From Elioraea tepidiphila DSM 17972 (GTDB taxonomy: Bacteria; Pseudomonadota; Alphaproteobacteria; Acetobacterales; Acetobacteraceae), in contig NZ_KB899925.1 in assembly GCF_000378465.1 (NCBI RefSeq), positions 1-64,000 on the forward strand: a stretch of DNA of 64,000 bases. Reading direction: 5' to 3'. Positions within the stretch are counted from its first letter, which is position 1. Each line of letters opens with the position of its first letter. This document shows positions 28,984 to 38,234 of this stretch, one piece after another. The notes below the pieces were generated by a model. It was not told the origin of the DNA and did not search any database. It saw nothing but the letters and a program-made list of their open reading frames with translations. The position numbers and the translations under genes were made by a program.

Positions 28984-31900
28984 TTACTGCGCCGCGACGG
29001 GCTCCGCCACACGCGCGGGTTGCACGGAGGACAGCCTCGCGCGCAACGACTCGCGCCGCGTCGCGGCCCGGGCGTGACTGTCGCGCTTCAGCGGGCCGAA
29101 GCCGCGCACCGCGAAGGGCAGGCGCGCGAGTTCGATCGCGGCCGGCAGGGTCGCGGGCGAGAGCGTCGCGAGTGCCGCCTCCATGTCCCGCTCGAAATCG
29201 GCGATCATGGCCCGTTCGATCCGCCGATCCTCCTGCCAGCGGAACGGATCGAGCAGCGTGCCGCGCAGGCGCCGGCCGCGCCGCAGCAGACGGAACAGCG
29301 GCAGCATCCAGCGCCCCGGCAGCGCGAGCTTGCGCCGCCGGCCCGTGGCGGGATCGCGGCCGAGGAACGGCAGCGGCGGGGAAAGGTGGAAGGTCAACGG
29401 CGCGTCCGGCCCGAAGCCGTCACGCAGCCCGGCGAGGAACGTCTCGTCGGTGAGCAGCCGTGCGACCTCGTACTCGTCCTTGTAGGCGAGCACGTGGAAA
29501 TATCCCTCGGCGACCGCGCGGGCGAAGGCGCCCGGCGCACCGGCGATCTCGGTCTCACGCGCCGCCGCCCGCTCGACCAGCGCGCGGTAGCGTGCCGCGA
29601 GCCGATCGTCCTGATAGCGGACCAGTTCGGCCGCGCGTTCCGCGATAAGGGCGTCAAGCGAGTCAGGGACGCGCGGCGATGCCAGCAGCGCCTCGGCGAG
29701 TTTGGGGTCGTGGCCGAGCGCGCGGCCCCAGAGGAACGCGCGCCGGTTCACCTCGACCGCCGCGCCGTTCAGCTCGATCGCGCGCAGCAGGCTCGCCTCG
29801 CGCAGCGGGACGCGGCCGCGCTGGAACGCGGCACCCAGCAGGATCGTGTTCATCGCCTGCGCCTCGCCGAACAGAACCTCGGCAATGCGCGCGGCATCGA
29901 GCCAGAGCGCGGTGCCCTCCGGGATCGCGGCCTCGATCGCGCCACGATGTCCGGCGGAGTCGAGCGTGACATCCGGGTCGCGCACCAGCGCGGCGACGGC
30001 CGCGAGCCTGCCGTTGCCGACCACCGCGGCATCGTGCTTCACGCGCGGCAGCACGTCGCGCCCGGAGGCGACGGCCATGTCGGCCGCCAGCATCAGGTCG
30101 GCCCCGCGCAGCGGCACACGGGCGACATCGAGCGAGGTCTCGTCGCGCGCCACCTGCACATGCCCGATCACCGCGCCGTTCTTCTGCGCGAGCCCGGTGA
30201 AGTCGAGGGTGCGCACCGCGCGGCCCTCGAGATGCGCCGCCATCGCGACAATCGCGCCGGTCGTGACGATGCCGCCGCCGCCGACGCCGGCGAACAGCGC
30301 GCGCCACGGGCGGTCGCCGAGCGTGCCGGGCGGCGGCGCGGGCAGGCTGCGCGCGAACTCCGCCTCCATCTCCAGGATGCGCGCGCTGGGCTTGGGCGGC
30401 TTGCGCGCCGCCCCCACCGTGACGAAGGACGGGCAGAACCCCTTCAGGCAGGAGAGGTCGGTGTTGCAGGTCGAGGGCGAGATGCGCCGCTTGCGCCCGT
30501 ACGGCGTCTCGATCGGCTCCACGGCGACGCAGTTCGACTGCACGGTGCAATCGCCGCAGTTCTCGCAGACGCGCTCGTTGATCACGACCGACACGTCCGG
30601 CACCGCCATCGCGCCGCGCTTGCGCTTGCGCCGCTTCTCGGTGGCGCAGATCTGGTCGTAGATGATCACCGTCACGCCGGGGATGGTGCGGAAGCGCCGC
30701 TGCACCTCGATCAGCGCGCCGCGCGCATGGCGTTCGGTGCCGGGCGGCAGGTCGCGCGCGGCCGGCAGGCGGGCCGGATCGTCCGCGATCACGGCGATGC
30801 GGGCGACACCCTCCGCGGCGAGCTGGGTCGCGATCTGCGCGACGCTGGGGCCGCCGTCCACAGGCTGCCCGCCGGTCATCGCCACGGCGGAGTTGTAGAG
30901 CAGCTTGTAGGTGATGGTCGCGCCGGCGAGCACGGCCTGGCGGATCGCCAGCACGCCGGAGTGCTGATACGTCCCGTCGCCCATGTTGACGAACATGTGC
31001 GGGATCTCGGTGAACGGCGCGAGCCCGACCCAGGTCACGCCCTCGGCACCCATATGCGTCACGGTCTTGGCCCGGCCGACCTCGCCGAGCGCGAGGGTGT
31101 GGCAGCCGATGCCGCCCAGCGCCTGCGACCCCTCTGGCACGACGGTCGAGGTGTTGTGCGGGCAGCCGGCGCAGAAGAACGGCGCACGCTTCAGCGCCTC
31201 CGCCGGCGGCGGCAGGTCGAGCACCGGCGGGGCAGCGGTGACGCCGAGCGTGCCAAGGAAGCGCGCGAGCGCGCCGGCGACGATCGCCGGCGAGAACTCG
31301 CCCGCCTCAGGCAGCAGCTTCGCGCCGTTCAGCCCGACCTTGCCGGCGATTGCGGGCCGCCGGTCGGCCGGCAGGTTGTAGAGCACGTCGCGCGCCTGGC
31401 GCTCGACCAGGCTGCGCTTCTCCTCGACCACCAGGATCGCGCGCTTGCCGGTGGCGAAGCGGAGCAGGCCCTCCGGCTCGATCGGCCAGGTCATCGCCAC
31501 CTTGTAGAGCGCGATGCCGGCCTCGGCGGCGCGCGCGGGCGGCAGGCCGAGATCGTCGAGCGCGCGCAGCACGTCGAGATGCGCCTTGCCCGTGGTGATG
31601 ATGCCGATCGGCGCGTCGGGCCGGCCCCACAGCACGCGATCGAACGCATTCGCGCGCGCGAAGGCGACCGCGGCCGGCAGCCGCTCCTCGACCACGCGGC
31701 GTTCCAGCTCGGCGCGCTGCGCCGGCCAACGCAGCGTGGGGTCGAGGTTCAGCCCATGCGGCGGGATCGCGACATCCGTCGGCATCTCGAAACGGCGTGT
31801 TACCGGAACGACAAACGTGGCCGCGCCCTCGACCGTCTCGGCGATGGTCTTCAACCCGGCCCAGAGCCCGGAGAAGCGGCTCATCGCGAGACCGGCGAGG

Positions 31901-32460
31901 CCGAGCGAGAGCACCTCCTCGACCCCGGCCGGGTTCAGCACCGGGATCATCACCGCCTCGAAGATCTGGTCGGTCTGGTGCGGCAGCACCGAGGACTGCG
32001 CGGCGTGGTCATCGCCCGCCACGGCGATCGCGCCGCCGTGCTTCGCCGTGCCGAAGTAGTTCACATGGCGCAGCGCGTCGCCGGAGCGATCGACCCCCGG
32101 CCCCTTGCCGTACCAGAGGGTGAACACGCCATCGAACCGCTTGCCCGGGAACACATCGACCATCTGCGCGCCCCACAGCATGGTGGCGCCCAGATCCTCG
32201 TTCAGCCCGGGCTGGAAGCGGATGTCGTGCGCGTCCAGCAGCTTGTGCTGGTGCCAGAGTTCCTTGTCGAGCCCGCCGAGCGGCGAGCCCCGATAGCCGG
32301 AGACGAGCCCCGCTGTGCGCAGCCCCGCCATCCGGTCGAGCCGCGACTGTTCCAGCAGCAGGCGCACCAGCGCCTGGATGCCGGTCAGCAGCACCGGCGC
32401 ATCGAGATCGACGAACCGGCTCTCAAGCGTGATGGGTGCGTGACCGCTGAGCGAATCCAT
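28984..32460 (-). CDS. Indolepyruvate ferredoxin oxidoreductase, fused alpha-beta
   Basis: Protein of 1158 residues. The thiamine-diphosphate core has GLVSGYRGSPLGGLDKELW, then a middle domain with FFCAGCPHNTST and MGDGTYQHSGVLAIRQA. The cysteine cluster CENCGDCTVQSNC near residue 630 can hold a 4Fe-4S centre. The gamma-type domain VGGGGIVTTGAIVAMAA follows. It oxidatively decarboxylates aryl or branched 2-oxoacids to acyl-CoA with ferredoxin. The fused single-chain form is common in aerobic proteobacteria. ATG 32460 is chosen because GGGAGG lies 9-10 bases upstream. It probably shares an operon with the acyl-CoA dehydrogenase gene. Confidence 0.92.
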   Translation of the reverse strand: MDSLSGHAPITLESRFVDLDAPVLLTGIQALVRLLLEQSRLDRMAGLRTAGLVSGYRGSPLGGLDKELWHQHKLLDAHDIRFQPGLNEDLGATMLWGAQMVDVFPGKRFDGVFTLWYGKGPGVDRSGDALRHVNYFGTAKHGGAIAVAGDDHAAQSSVLPHQTDQIFEAVMIPVLNPAGVEEVLSLGLAGLAMSRFSGLWAGLKTIAETVEGAATFVVPVTRRFEMPTDVAIPPHGLNLDPTLRWPAQRAELERRVVEERLPAAVAFARANAFDRVLWGRPDAPIGIITTGKAHLDVLRALDDLGLPPARAAEAGIALYKVAMTWPIEPEGLLRFATGKRAILVVEEKRSLVERQARDVLYNLPADRRPAIAGKVGLNGAKLLPEAGEFSPAIVAGALARFLGTLGVTAAPPVLDLPPPAEALKRAPFFCAGCPHNTSTVVPEGSQALGGIGCHTLALGEVGRAKTVTHMGAEGVTWVGLAPFTEIPHMFVNMGDGTYQHSGVLAIRQAVLAGATITYKLLYNSAVAMTGGQPVDGGPSVAQIATQLAAEGVARIAVIADDPARLPAARDLPPGTERHARGALIEVQRRFRTIPGVTVIIYDQICATEKRRKRKRGAMAVPDVSVVINERVCENCGDCTVQSNCVAVEPIETPYGRKRRISPSTCNTDLSCLKGFCPSFVTVGAARKPPKPSARILEMEAEFARSLPAPPPGTLGDRPWRALFAGVGGGGIVTTGAIVAMAAHLEGRAVRTLDFTGLAQKNGAVIGHVQVARDETSLDVARVPLRGADLMLAADMAVASGRDVLPRVKHDAAVVGNGRLAAVAALVRDPDVTLDSAGHRGAIEAAIPEGTALWLDAARIAEVLFGEAQAMNTILLGAAFQRGRVPLREASLLRAIELNGAAVEVNRRAFLWGRALGHDPKLAEALLASPRVPDSLDALIAERAAELVRYQDDRLAARYRALVERAAARETEIAGAPGAFARAVAEGYFHVLAYKDEYEVARLLTDETFLAGLRDGFGPDAPLTFHLSPPLPFLGRDPATGRRRKLALPGRWMLPLFRLLRRGRRLRGTLLDPFRWQEDRRIERAMIADFERDMEAALATLSPATLPAAIELARLPFAVRGFGPLKRDSHARAATRRESLRARLSSVQPARVAEPVAAQ

Positions 32461-32495
32461 GCAGCACCGCCTCCCGTCAGACCGCACGACGCGTC

Positions 32496-32510
32496 TGTCC
32501 ACTTAGGACA
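32496..32510. promoter_or_regulatory. Short palindrome in the oxidoreductase leader
   Basis: TGTCC-ACTTA-GGACA is a perfect 5+5 palindrome 36 bases upstream of the start codon of the indolepyruvate oxidoreductase gene. The local sequence is less GC-rich than its surroundings. It is compatible with an operator for a dimeric regulator, but it is short and no regulator gene is adjacent. Confidence 0.3.
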
Positions 32511-32558
32511 ACAAGGTTAACCGAAAACCCCTCGTCATGTCCTTTTCCAGTTGCCAGC

Positions 32559-32593
32559 AGCGCCGCAACGGGGGGCCGTTTTGCTGCGGCGCT
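32559..32593 (-). terminator. Stem-loop between the SDR and oxidoreductase genes
   Basis: AGCGCCGCA (32559-32567) pairs with TGCGGCGCT (32585-32593). A second, inner pairing AACGG/CCGTT is possible around GGGG. It lies 28 bases after the stop of the minus-strand SDR gene and could separate that gene from the oxidoreductase gene. No U-run follows on the minus strand. Confidence 0.4.
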
Positions 32594-32620
32594 CGGGAAA
32601 TGCCGTGTCGCGGCGGTGGA

Positions 32621-33406
32621 TCAGCGGGGGGGCATCCGCAGGGCCCCGTCGAGCCGGAGCGCCGCCCCGTTCAGCATCGGATTCTCGACGATCTCGGCGA
32701 CCAGCCGGGCGAACTCCTCCGGCCGGCCGAGCCGGCGCGGGAACGGCACCTGCGCCCCGAGTGCGGCCTGCACCTCCTCCGGCAGGCCGGCGACCATGGG
32801 CGTGCGGAACACCCCGGGCATGATGCTGACAACACGGATACCCCATTCGGCGAGATCGCGCGCGGCCGGCAGGGTGAAGCCGAGCACACCGCCCTTGCTG
32901 GCTGCGTAAGCGGTCTGGCCGATCTGTCCGTCCTCGGCCGCGATCGAGGCGGCGAGCACGATCACGCCGCGCTCCTGATCCTCGCCGAGCGGGTCGAGGG
33001 CGGCCATCGCCGCGGCGGCATGGGTCGCGAGCCGCATCGCGCCGAGCAGGTTCACCGCGATGACGCGCTCGAACAAGGCGAAGTCGTGCGGCTTCGGCGC
33101 GCCGGTTGCCCGGTCGCGCCGGACCAGGCGCTGGGCCGGGGCGATGCCTGCGCAGGCGACGGCGACACGGGCCGGCCCGTGCGCCGCTTCCGCTTCGGCG
33201 AGCGCGCCGGCGACCGAGTCGGTATCCGTCACGTCGCAGCGGATGAACCGCCCGCCGGTCGCGGCCGCGACCACCTCGCCGCGCGCCGCATCGAGATCGA
33301 GCACCGCGACACGCGCGCCGGCAGCCGCGAGCCGGCGCGCGGTCGCCTCGCCGAGCCCGGACGCGCCCCCCGTCACCACTGCCGCGACCGTGCTGTCCAG
33401 CCTCAT
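32621..33406 (-). CDS. Short-chain dehydrogenase, HSD10 / 3-hydroxyacyl-CoA type
   Basis: Protein of 261 residues. The NAD loop TGGASGLGEATARRLA is near residue 10, followed by the Asp of VAVLDLD that favours NAD. The active site has AASIAAEDGQIGQTAYAASKG (Ser, YxxxK). The C-terminal VPFPRRLGRPEEFA is typical of type II 3-hydroxyacyl-CoA dehydrogenases (HSD17B10-like), which act in fatty-acid and isoleucine degradation. ATG 33406 has GGAGGA 6-7 bases before it. Neighbouring acyl-CoA dehydrogenase and 2-oxoacid oxidoreductase genes support a degradative role. Confidence 0.88.
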   Translation of the reverse strand: MRLDSTVAAVVTGGASGLGEATARRLAAAGARVAVLDLDAARGEVVAAATGGRFIRCDVTDTDSVAGALAEAEAAHGPARVAVACAGIAPAQRLVRRDRATGAPKPHDFALFERVIAVNLLGAMRLATHAAAAMAALDPLGEDQERGVIVLAASIAAEDGQIGQTAYAASKGGVLGFTLPAARDLAEWGIRVVSIMPGVFRTPMVAGLPEEVQAALGAQVPFPRRLGRPEEFARLVAEIVENPMLNGAALRLDGALRMPPR

Positions 33407-33474
33407 CGCCGTCCTCCGGGTTGCGCTGCCGCCCTGCCGTGCCATCCTGCCGGCAGCAGACGGGAGACTGGCCG

Positions 33475-34806
33475 ATGACCACGCTTGCCGCCAACTGGTC
33501 GCTCGCGGACGCGCTCGCCGAGGAGGAGGCGCGCTTCATCGCCGCCAATCCACGCTCGCGCGAGCGCGCACTCGCCGCCGCCGCCGTGATGCCCGGCGGC
33601 AATACCCGCACCGTGCTGCACTACACCCCCTTCCCGCTCGCCTTCGCCAAAGGCGAGGGCGCGACCGTGACCGATCTCGACGGCCACACCTATCGCGACT
33701 TCCTCGGCGAGTACTCGGCCGGCATCTACGGCCACTCGCACCCGGTGATCGTGGCGGCGGCGAAACGCGCGATCGACAGCGGGATCGTGCTCGGCGGGCC
33801 GAACATGTACGAGGCGAAGCTCGCTGCCGCGATTGCCGCGCGCTTCCCCTCGGTCGAACGGATCCGCTTCACCAACAGCGGCACCGAGGCGAACCTGATG
33901 GCGCTCGTCACCGCGATCGCGGCAAGCGGCAGGAAGCGCGTGCTCGGCTTCCGCGGCGGCTATCACGGCGGCGTGCTGACGCTGAAGCCCGGCGTGCTGA
34001 CCAACGCGCCGTTCGACTTCGCGCTCGCGCGCTACAACGATCTCGGCACGGTCGAGGCGGTGCTGCGCGAGGGGGCGGACCAGTTCGCCTGCGCGATCGT
34101 CGAGCCGGTGATGGGCGGGGCGGGCGCGATCCCGGCCACGCCGGCATTCCTGCGCGGCCTGCGCGAGCTCACCGCGCGCCACGGCATCCTGCTGATCCTC
34201 GACGAGGTGATGACCTCGCGGCACGGGCCGGGCGGCGTGCAGGGATTGCTCGGCATCACCCCCGATCTGACGACCTTCGGCAAGTATCTCGGCGGCGGGT
34301 TCAGCTTCGGGGCGTTCGGGGGGCGCGCCGACCTCATGGAGCGCTATGACCCGTATCGCCCCGATGCCTTCGCGCATGCGGGCACGTTCAACAACAACGT
34401 GACCTCGATGGCGGCCGGCTATGCGGGGCTGAGCGAAGTGTTCACGCCCGCCGCCGCCGAGGCGCTGTTCGCGCGCGGCGAAGCCCTGCGGCGCCGGCTG
34501 AACGAGGCGGCGGTCGCGGCCGACGTGCCCGTGCGCGCCACGGGTCTCGGCAGCATGATCGGCATCCACCCGACCGACCGGGAGATCACCACGGCCGAGG
34601 ACGCGCCTGAGGCGAAGGAGGCGCGCGCGCTCATTCATCTCGCGCTGATCGCGCGCGGCATCTACATGGCACGGCGGGGCTACATGACCTTGAGCCTGCC
34701 GCAGACCGCCGCGGACGACGACGCCCTCGTCGCGGCGTTCAGCGACACGCTGCGCACGCACGCGCGGGTGCTGCGTGATCACGCCGCAGCGCTCGCCATC
34801 ACGTAA
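33475..34806 (+). CDS. Class III aminotransferase / glutamate-1-semialdehyde mutase-like
   Basis: Protein of 443 residues. PGGNTRTVLHYTPFPL at the start, RFTNSGTEANLMAL for PLP-phosphate binding, LILDEVMTSRHGPGG, and TTFGKYLGGGFSFGAFGG with the PLP lysine define the family. Sequence and length are nearest to HemL-like aspartate aminotransferase family proteins that are not the housekeeping HemL. The amino acceptor is unknown. ATG 33475 follows a GGGAG site. The start faces the divergent SDR gene. Confidence 0.85.
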   Translation: MTTLAANWSLADALAEEEARFIAANPRSRERALAAAAVMPGGNTRTVLHYTPFPLAFAKGEGATVTDLDGHTYRDFLGEYSAGIYGHSHPVIVAAAKRAIDSGIVLGGPNMYEAKLAAAIAARFPSVERIRFTNSGTEANLMALVTAIAASGRKRVLGFRGGYHGGVLTLKPGVLTNAPFDFALARYNDLGTVEAVLREGADQFACAIVEPVMGGAGAIPATPAFLRGLRELTARHGILLILDEVMTSRHGPGGVQGLLGITPDLTTFGKYLGGGFSFGAFGGRADLMERYDPYRPDAFAHAGTFNNNVTSMAAGYAGLSEVFTPAAAEALFARGEALRRRLNEAAVAADVPVRATGLGSMIGIHPTDREITTAEDAPEAKEARALIHLALIARGIYMARRGYMTLSLPQTAADDDALVAAFSDTLRTHARVLRDHAAALAIT

Positions 34807-34812
34807 CGGGTG

Positions 34813-34836
34813 CGGCCCGCGCCGAGGCGCGGGCCG
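34813..34836. terminator. Bidirectional terminator-like stem-loop
   Basis: CGGCCCGCGCC and GGCGCGGGCCG are perfectly complementary and nearly touch (10-base stem with a 4-base loop). It lies between the convergent aminotransferase and rhodanese genes, so it can serve both directions. No T-run is present. Confidence 0.6.
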
Positions 34837-34842
34837 TCGCCG

Positions 34843-35262
34843 TCAGGGGCCGGCGACCGGCAGGCCGAGCGCCCGCCACTCCTCCATGCCGAGCGCGTAG
34901 TAGTGCACCTGGGTGTAACCCCAGCGCACCGCCATCTCGGTGGCCTTGGCGGCGCGGCCGCACTTGACGCCGTTGCAGTAGAACAGCACGGGCGTGGCCT
35001 TGGTCTTGACGTGGCTCGCGAGCACCGCCTCGGTCAGGTCGGTGTCGAGAACGCGCACGGCCCCCTCGATGAAGCCGTTCGCGTAGTCCTCGGCGCGGCG
35101 ATTGTCGATGATCACCAGGTCGGGCTTGCTCTCCATCAGCGCGATGATGGCCTTGGCATCGACCGTGGTCGCGCCGGCGATCGACATCGGCGCATCGGCG
35201 CGCGCGCCCGACACGCCGAGCGTGAGCCCGACCAGGGCGGCGGCGAATACTCTGCGGTTCAT
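34843..35262 (-). CDS. Secreted rhodanese-like protein
   Basis: Protein of 139 residues with an N-terminal signal peptide (MNRRVFAAALVGLTLGVSGA then RADAP). It has one rhodanese domain: IIDNRRAEDYANGFIEGAV, then the active-site loop FYCNGVKCGRAAKA with the catalytic Cys at the start of the loop and a second Cys four residues on. Such domains carry sulfur as a persulfide. Here it would act in the periplasm. ATG 35262 is preceded by AGGAG. Next upstream is the chemoreceptor gene, also on minus. Confidence 0.82.
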   Translation of the reverse strand: MNRRVFAAALVGLTLGVSGARADAPMSIAGATTVDAKAIIALMESKPDLVIIDNRRAEDYANGFIEGAVRVLDTDLTEAVLASHVKTKATPVLFYCNGVKCGRAAKATEMAVRWGYTQVHYYALGMEEWRALGLPVAGP

Positions 35263-35318
35263 CTCTCGTCTCCTGTGACTGTCGTGTTGGCTGTGCGAGG
35301 CGTTCTGCCCCCGACCCG

Positions 35319-37157
35319 TCATGCCGCGTTGAGCTCGGCGATCACCTCCGTGACGTCGCGATCCAACGCGGCAACCTCCTCGCTCAGCGCCGCGATGCCC
35401 TGAGCCACCTCGACCACCGCGGCATCGGCGGCGACGACGGAGCGATCGAGCGTCTGCATGCCCTGGCGGGCGCCCGCGGAGCCGCCCGCGACCTTCGCCG
35501 CGCCAGCGGCAATGCCGCGAACGGCCTCTGCCTGCGTGTCGACGGTGGCGACCAGTTCGGCCAGCACGGCATCGATCGCGCGGATCTCGCCGCCGATCGT
35601 GGCGAGCGCCGACGCCGTGTCGCCGGTGCCGTCGCGGATCGCCGCGACACGCGACCCGATTTCGGCGGTCGCACGCGCGGTCTGGGCAGCGAGCTGCTTC
35701 ACCTCGGAGGCGACCACGGCGAAGCCCTTGCCGGCTTCGCCCGCGCGCGCCGCCTCGATCGTCGCGTTGAGCGCGAGCAGCGTGGTGCGCCCGGCGATCT
35801 CGCCGATCAGGTCGAGCACGCGGCCGATCTCGCCCGACGCGGCGGTGAGCCGCTCGACCGAGGCGGCGACCTCGGTCGCGCGCCGCACCGCGCCGGCCGC
35901 GCGTTCCGCCGCCTGGGCGCAGCCGCGCGCGACCGCGGCGACACTCTCGGCGACCCGGCTGCACTCCTGCGCCACCTGATCCGCCTGTCCTTGGGCATCG
36001 TCGCAGACCTGCGCGACCGAGCCCGCGGTCTCACGCGTCGTGCGCGACTGCACCGTCAGCGACTCCGCCGCGGCCCGCAGCGAGGAGGCTTCCGCCTCGA
36101 TCTCGCGAACCGCCCCTTGCACGCGCGCGCGGATCGTCTCGGCCATCCGGCGCATCTCCGCCTCGCGCGCCTCGGCCGCCTGCCGGTCGGCGCGACGCTG
36201 CGCCTCGGCCCGTTCGGCTTCGATCCGATGCGCCTCGGCCTCGCGCTCGGCGAGTGCGGCCGCGGCCTTGGCGGAGGCCTGACGCGCGCGGCGCACCGCA
36301 AGCCACACCACCACGGTCGCCAGGAACGCCACCGTGCCGGACACCAGCAGGAAAGTCGCGAGCGCGCCGTCGCGGATGGCACCGAGCGTGCCGCGCAACG
36401 CCGCGAGGTCGGCGACCGCCTCGACGGTCGCGAGCGGCGCGCCGTCCAGGCCGTGCAAGGTGAGGTGGGAGACCCCGGCCTGCGCTCGCTCGGGCGGCGC
36501 GACGTTGCTCGGCGAGAGCAGGGCCGCGCCATTGGCGAGGCTGCGCACCGTCAGCGCCATGGACAGCGCAGAGTCGAGCCCGGCGAGCGCCGGGAGCGGA
36601 TCGACCGTGACCGCGAGATAGCCGACCAGGCGCAGCCCGCCCACGGGCACGAGCATCGTCAGCCGCGGCCGGCCGTCGGACAGCCAGCTGCGCGGCAGGG
36701 TGCGCAGCCGCTCCGCGCCCTCGCGCGCCGAGGCGGCGGCGATGATCGACGGGTCGAGCTGTTCCGCGCCGGCACGCCAGGCGGCGGCGATCGGCGTGAA
36801 GTCCGGCGCATAGAGGCCGAGCCCGAGCAGCGTGATCGTGCCCGAGCTGACGACCCCGCGGCGCCATTCCTCGACGAGCATAGGCTCGAGCACGGCGCGG
36901 TCGCGCCCGGTAACGGCCTGGCGCAGCGCCTGCCCGCCGGCGATCTGCTGGGCCAGGGCGCCGACCTCGGCGCCGTGCCGGTCCCACAGTTCGGCGGCGA
37001 CGCGCGCGTCAAGCATCTCCTGGGCCGTGGACTGGCGGTACGCGTCGAACGCGGCCTCGTAGGAGTCCGTCATGCGCCAGCCGACGAACGCGGCCGATGC
37101 GAGAATCGTCACGTTGGCGGCGACAAGAAGGGGCAGCAGCCCGGCACGAATACGCAT
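35319..37157 (-). CDS. Methyl-accepting chemotaxis protein
   Basis: Protein of 612 residues. Helix 1 lies about 5-27, a periplasmic sensor domain about 30-258, and helix 2 about 262-285. Then come a charged coiled coil and the cytoplasmic signalling hairpin with [20 protein letters not shown] near residue 455, followed by [15 protein letters not shown]. The sensor part is not recognisable as a named ligand-binding domain. The receptor controls CheA, but no che or flagellar genes are in the window, so the stimulus is unknown. Confidence 0.93.
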   Translation of the reverse strand: MRIRAGLLPLLVAANVTILASAAFVGWRMTDSYEAAFDAYRQSTAQEMLDARVAAELWDRHGAEVGALAQQIAGGQALRQAVTGRDRAVLEPMLVEEWRRGVVSSGTITLLGLGLYAPDFTPIAAAWRAGAEQLDPSIIAAASAREGAERLRTLPRSWLSDGRPRLTMLVPVGGLRLVGYLAVTVDPLPALAGLDSALSMALTVRSLANGAALLSPSNVAPPERAQAGVSHLTLHGLDGAPLATVEAVADLAALRGTLGAIRDGALATFLLVSGTVAFLATVVVWLAVRRARQASAKAAAALAEREAEAHRIEAERAEAQRRADRQAAEAREAEMRRMAETIRARVQGAVREIEAEASSLRAAAESLTVQSRTTRETAGSVAQVCDDAQGQADQVAQECSRVAESVAAVARGCAQAAERAAGAVRRATEVAASVERLTAASGEIGRVLDLIGEIAGRTTLLALNATIEAARAGEAGKGFAVVASEVKQLAAQTARATAEIGSRVAAIRDGTGDTASALATIGGEIRAIDAVLAELVATVDTQAEAVRGIAAGAAKVAGGSAGARQGMQTLDRSVVAADAAVVEVAQGIAALSEEVAALDRDVTEVIAELNAA

Positions 37158-37290
37158 CTCAAGATCCTGGCAATGGCAACAGTGACGCTACCGTCAAAAG
37201 ATTAAGCGACCGTAATCCCGGACCACACGCAGCCTCCCCCTCCGGCGGGCCGCAGGGCATGATCGGTGCAGTGATGGGGAGGACCGATCG

Positions 37291-37815
37291 ATGGATGGAG
37301 CGACGGATGCGCGCGTGATCCAGCCGGACGAGGCGCGCAGCTTCTGGCAGCCGGTGCCGGCGAACGGGTTCGTGCGTTGCATCCTCGACGAGTCGGTGGT
37401 GCGCGCCGATACGCCCTTCGCGATGGGCATGCAGACGGTCGATCCGGGCTGCCACGTGCGCGAGCACGATCATCCCGCGCAGGAGGAGATCATCCATTTC
37501 GTCGCCGGGACCGGCACGATCCGCCTGGACGGCGCGGAGCACCCGGCACGGCCGGGCACCACCGTGTTCATCGGCAAGGGGCGAAGGCACGCCTTCATCA
37601 ACACGGGCGAAGGGCCGATGACCTTCGTCTGGGTGCTCATGCCGGGCGGGCTCGAACGTTTCTTCGCCGCGATCGGCCGGCCGCGTCAGGAGGGCGAGCC
37701 CGCGCCGGCCCCCTTCGCGCGGCCCGCGAACGTCGCCGAGATCGAGCGCAACACCGTGTTCGGCTGGGCGGATCAGTCGCTCGGCCGGCCGGGCGGAGGG
37801 TCGGGATCGACCTAG
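37291..37815 (+). CDS. Cupin domain protein
   Basis: Protein of 174 residues with a single cupin barrel. HVREHDHPAQEEIIHFVAGTG (quoted in parts) holds the first metal motif, and RPGTTVFIGKGRRHAFINTG the second. The function ranges from dioxygenase to sugar isomerase to plain binding and cannot be fixed here. The start has GGGAGGA upstream. The 3' end overlaps the convergent NfeD gene by 4 bases. Confidence 0.8.
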   Translation: MDGATDARVIQPDEARSFWQPVPANGFVRCILDESVVRADTPFAMGMQTVDPGCHVREHDHPAQEEIIHFVAGTGTIRLDGAEHPARPGTTVFIGKGRRHAFINTGEGPMTFVWVLMPGGLERFFAAIGRPRQEGEPAPAPFARPANVAEIERNTVFGWADQSLGRPGGGSGST

Positions 37816-38234
37816 CGCCTGACGCGGCTCACCACGAGGGTGGTGCCATCGACACCATCGACGCGCACGGTGTCCCCGACCTCGGCCTCGCCGGACACTC
37901 GCGCCGACCAGTCGGAGTCACCGAGATGGACTCGCGCGCCGGCGGGCGACCGCTCCGTGACCGTGCCCATGCGGCCGACCAGACCCGCATCCGGCGTGTT
38001 GACCCGCACCGGCGGCTTCTGGCGGCGGCGCAGCGTCAGGGCCGCGCCGATGCCGACCGCCAGCAGCACCAGGAACACGACGACCTTGGTCGCGAAGCCC
38101 GGGGCGAAAAGGACCGTCACCAGGCCGGTGCCGAGCGCGGCAAGGCCGATCCAGAGCAGGAACACACCCGGAACGACGATCTCGGCCATCAGCAGCACGA
38201 GACCGACGAGGATCCAGATCAGCCCGTCGTCCAT
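37812..38234 (-). CDS. NfeD-family membrane protein
   Basis: Protein of 140 residues. It has two or three N-terminal membrane helices, then a small OB-fold domain with GLVGRMGTVTERSPAGARVHLG (given here in short) and WSARVSGEAEVGDTVRV. It is the usual partner of SPFH/stomatin proteins in one operon; the pair is thought to organise membrane microdomains. ATG 38234 lies 16 bases inside the end of the upstream SPFH gene, so the two are translationally coupled. Confidence 0.88.
   Translation of the reverse strand: MDDGLIWILVGLVLLMAEIVVPGVFLLWIGLAALGTGLVTVLFAPGFATKVVVFLVLLAVGIGAALTLRRRQKPPVRVNTPDAGLVGRMGTVTERSPAGARVHLGDSDWSARVSGEAEVGDTVRVDGVDGTTLVVSRVRR

Noticed and set aside
29020-32520. Plus-strand open frame of 1166 codons
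   Set aside because: Antisense shadow of the indolepyruvate oxidoreductase gene, with low-complexity His/Arg/Gly composition.
37158-37290. Possible CtrA-like or sigma-28 site before the chemoreceptor
   Set aside because: A TTAATCTTTTGACGG stretch only weakly resembles either; neither consensus is complete.
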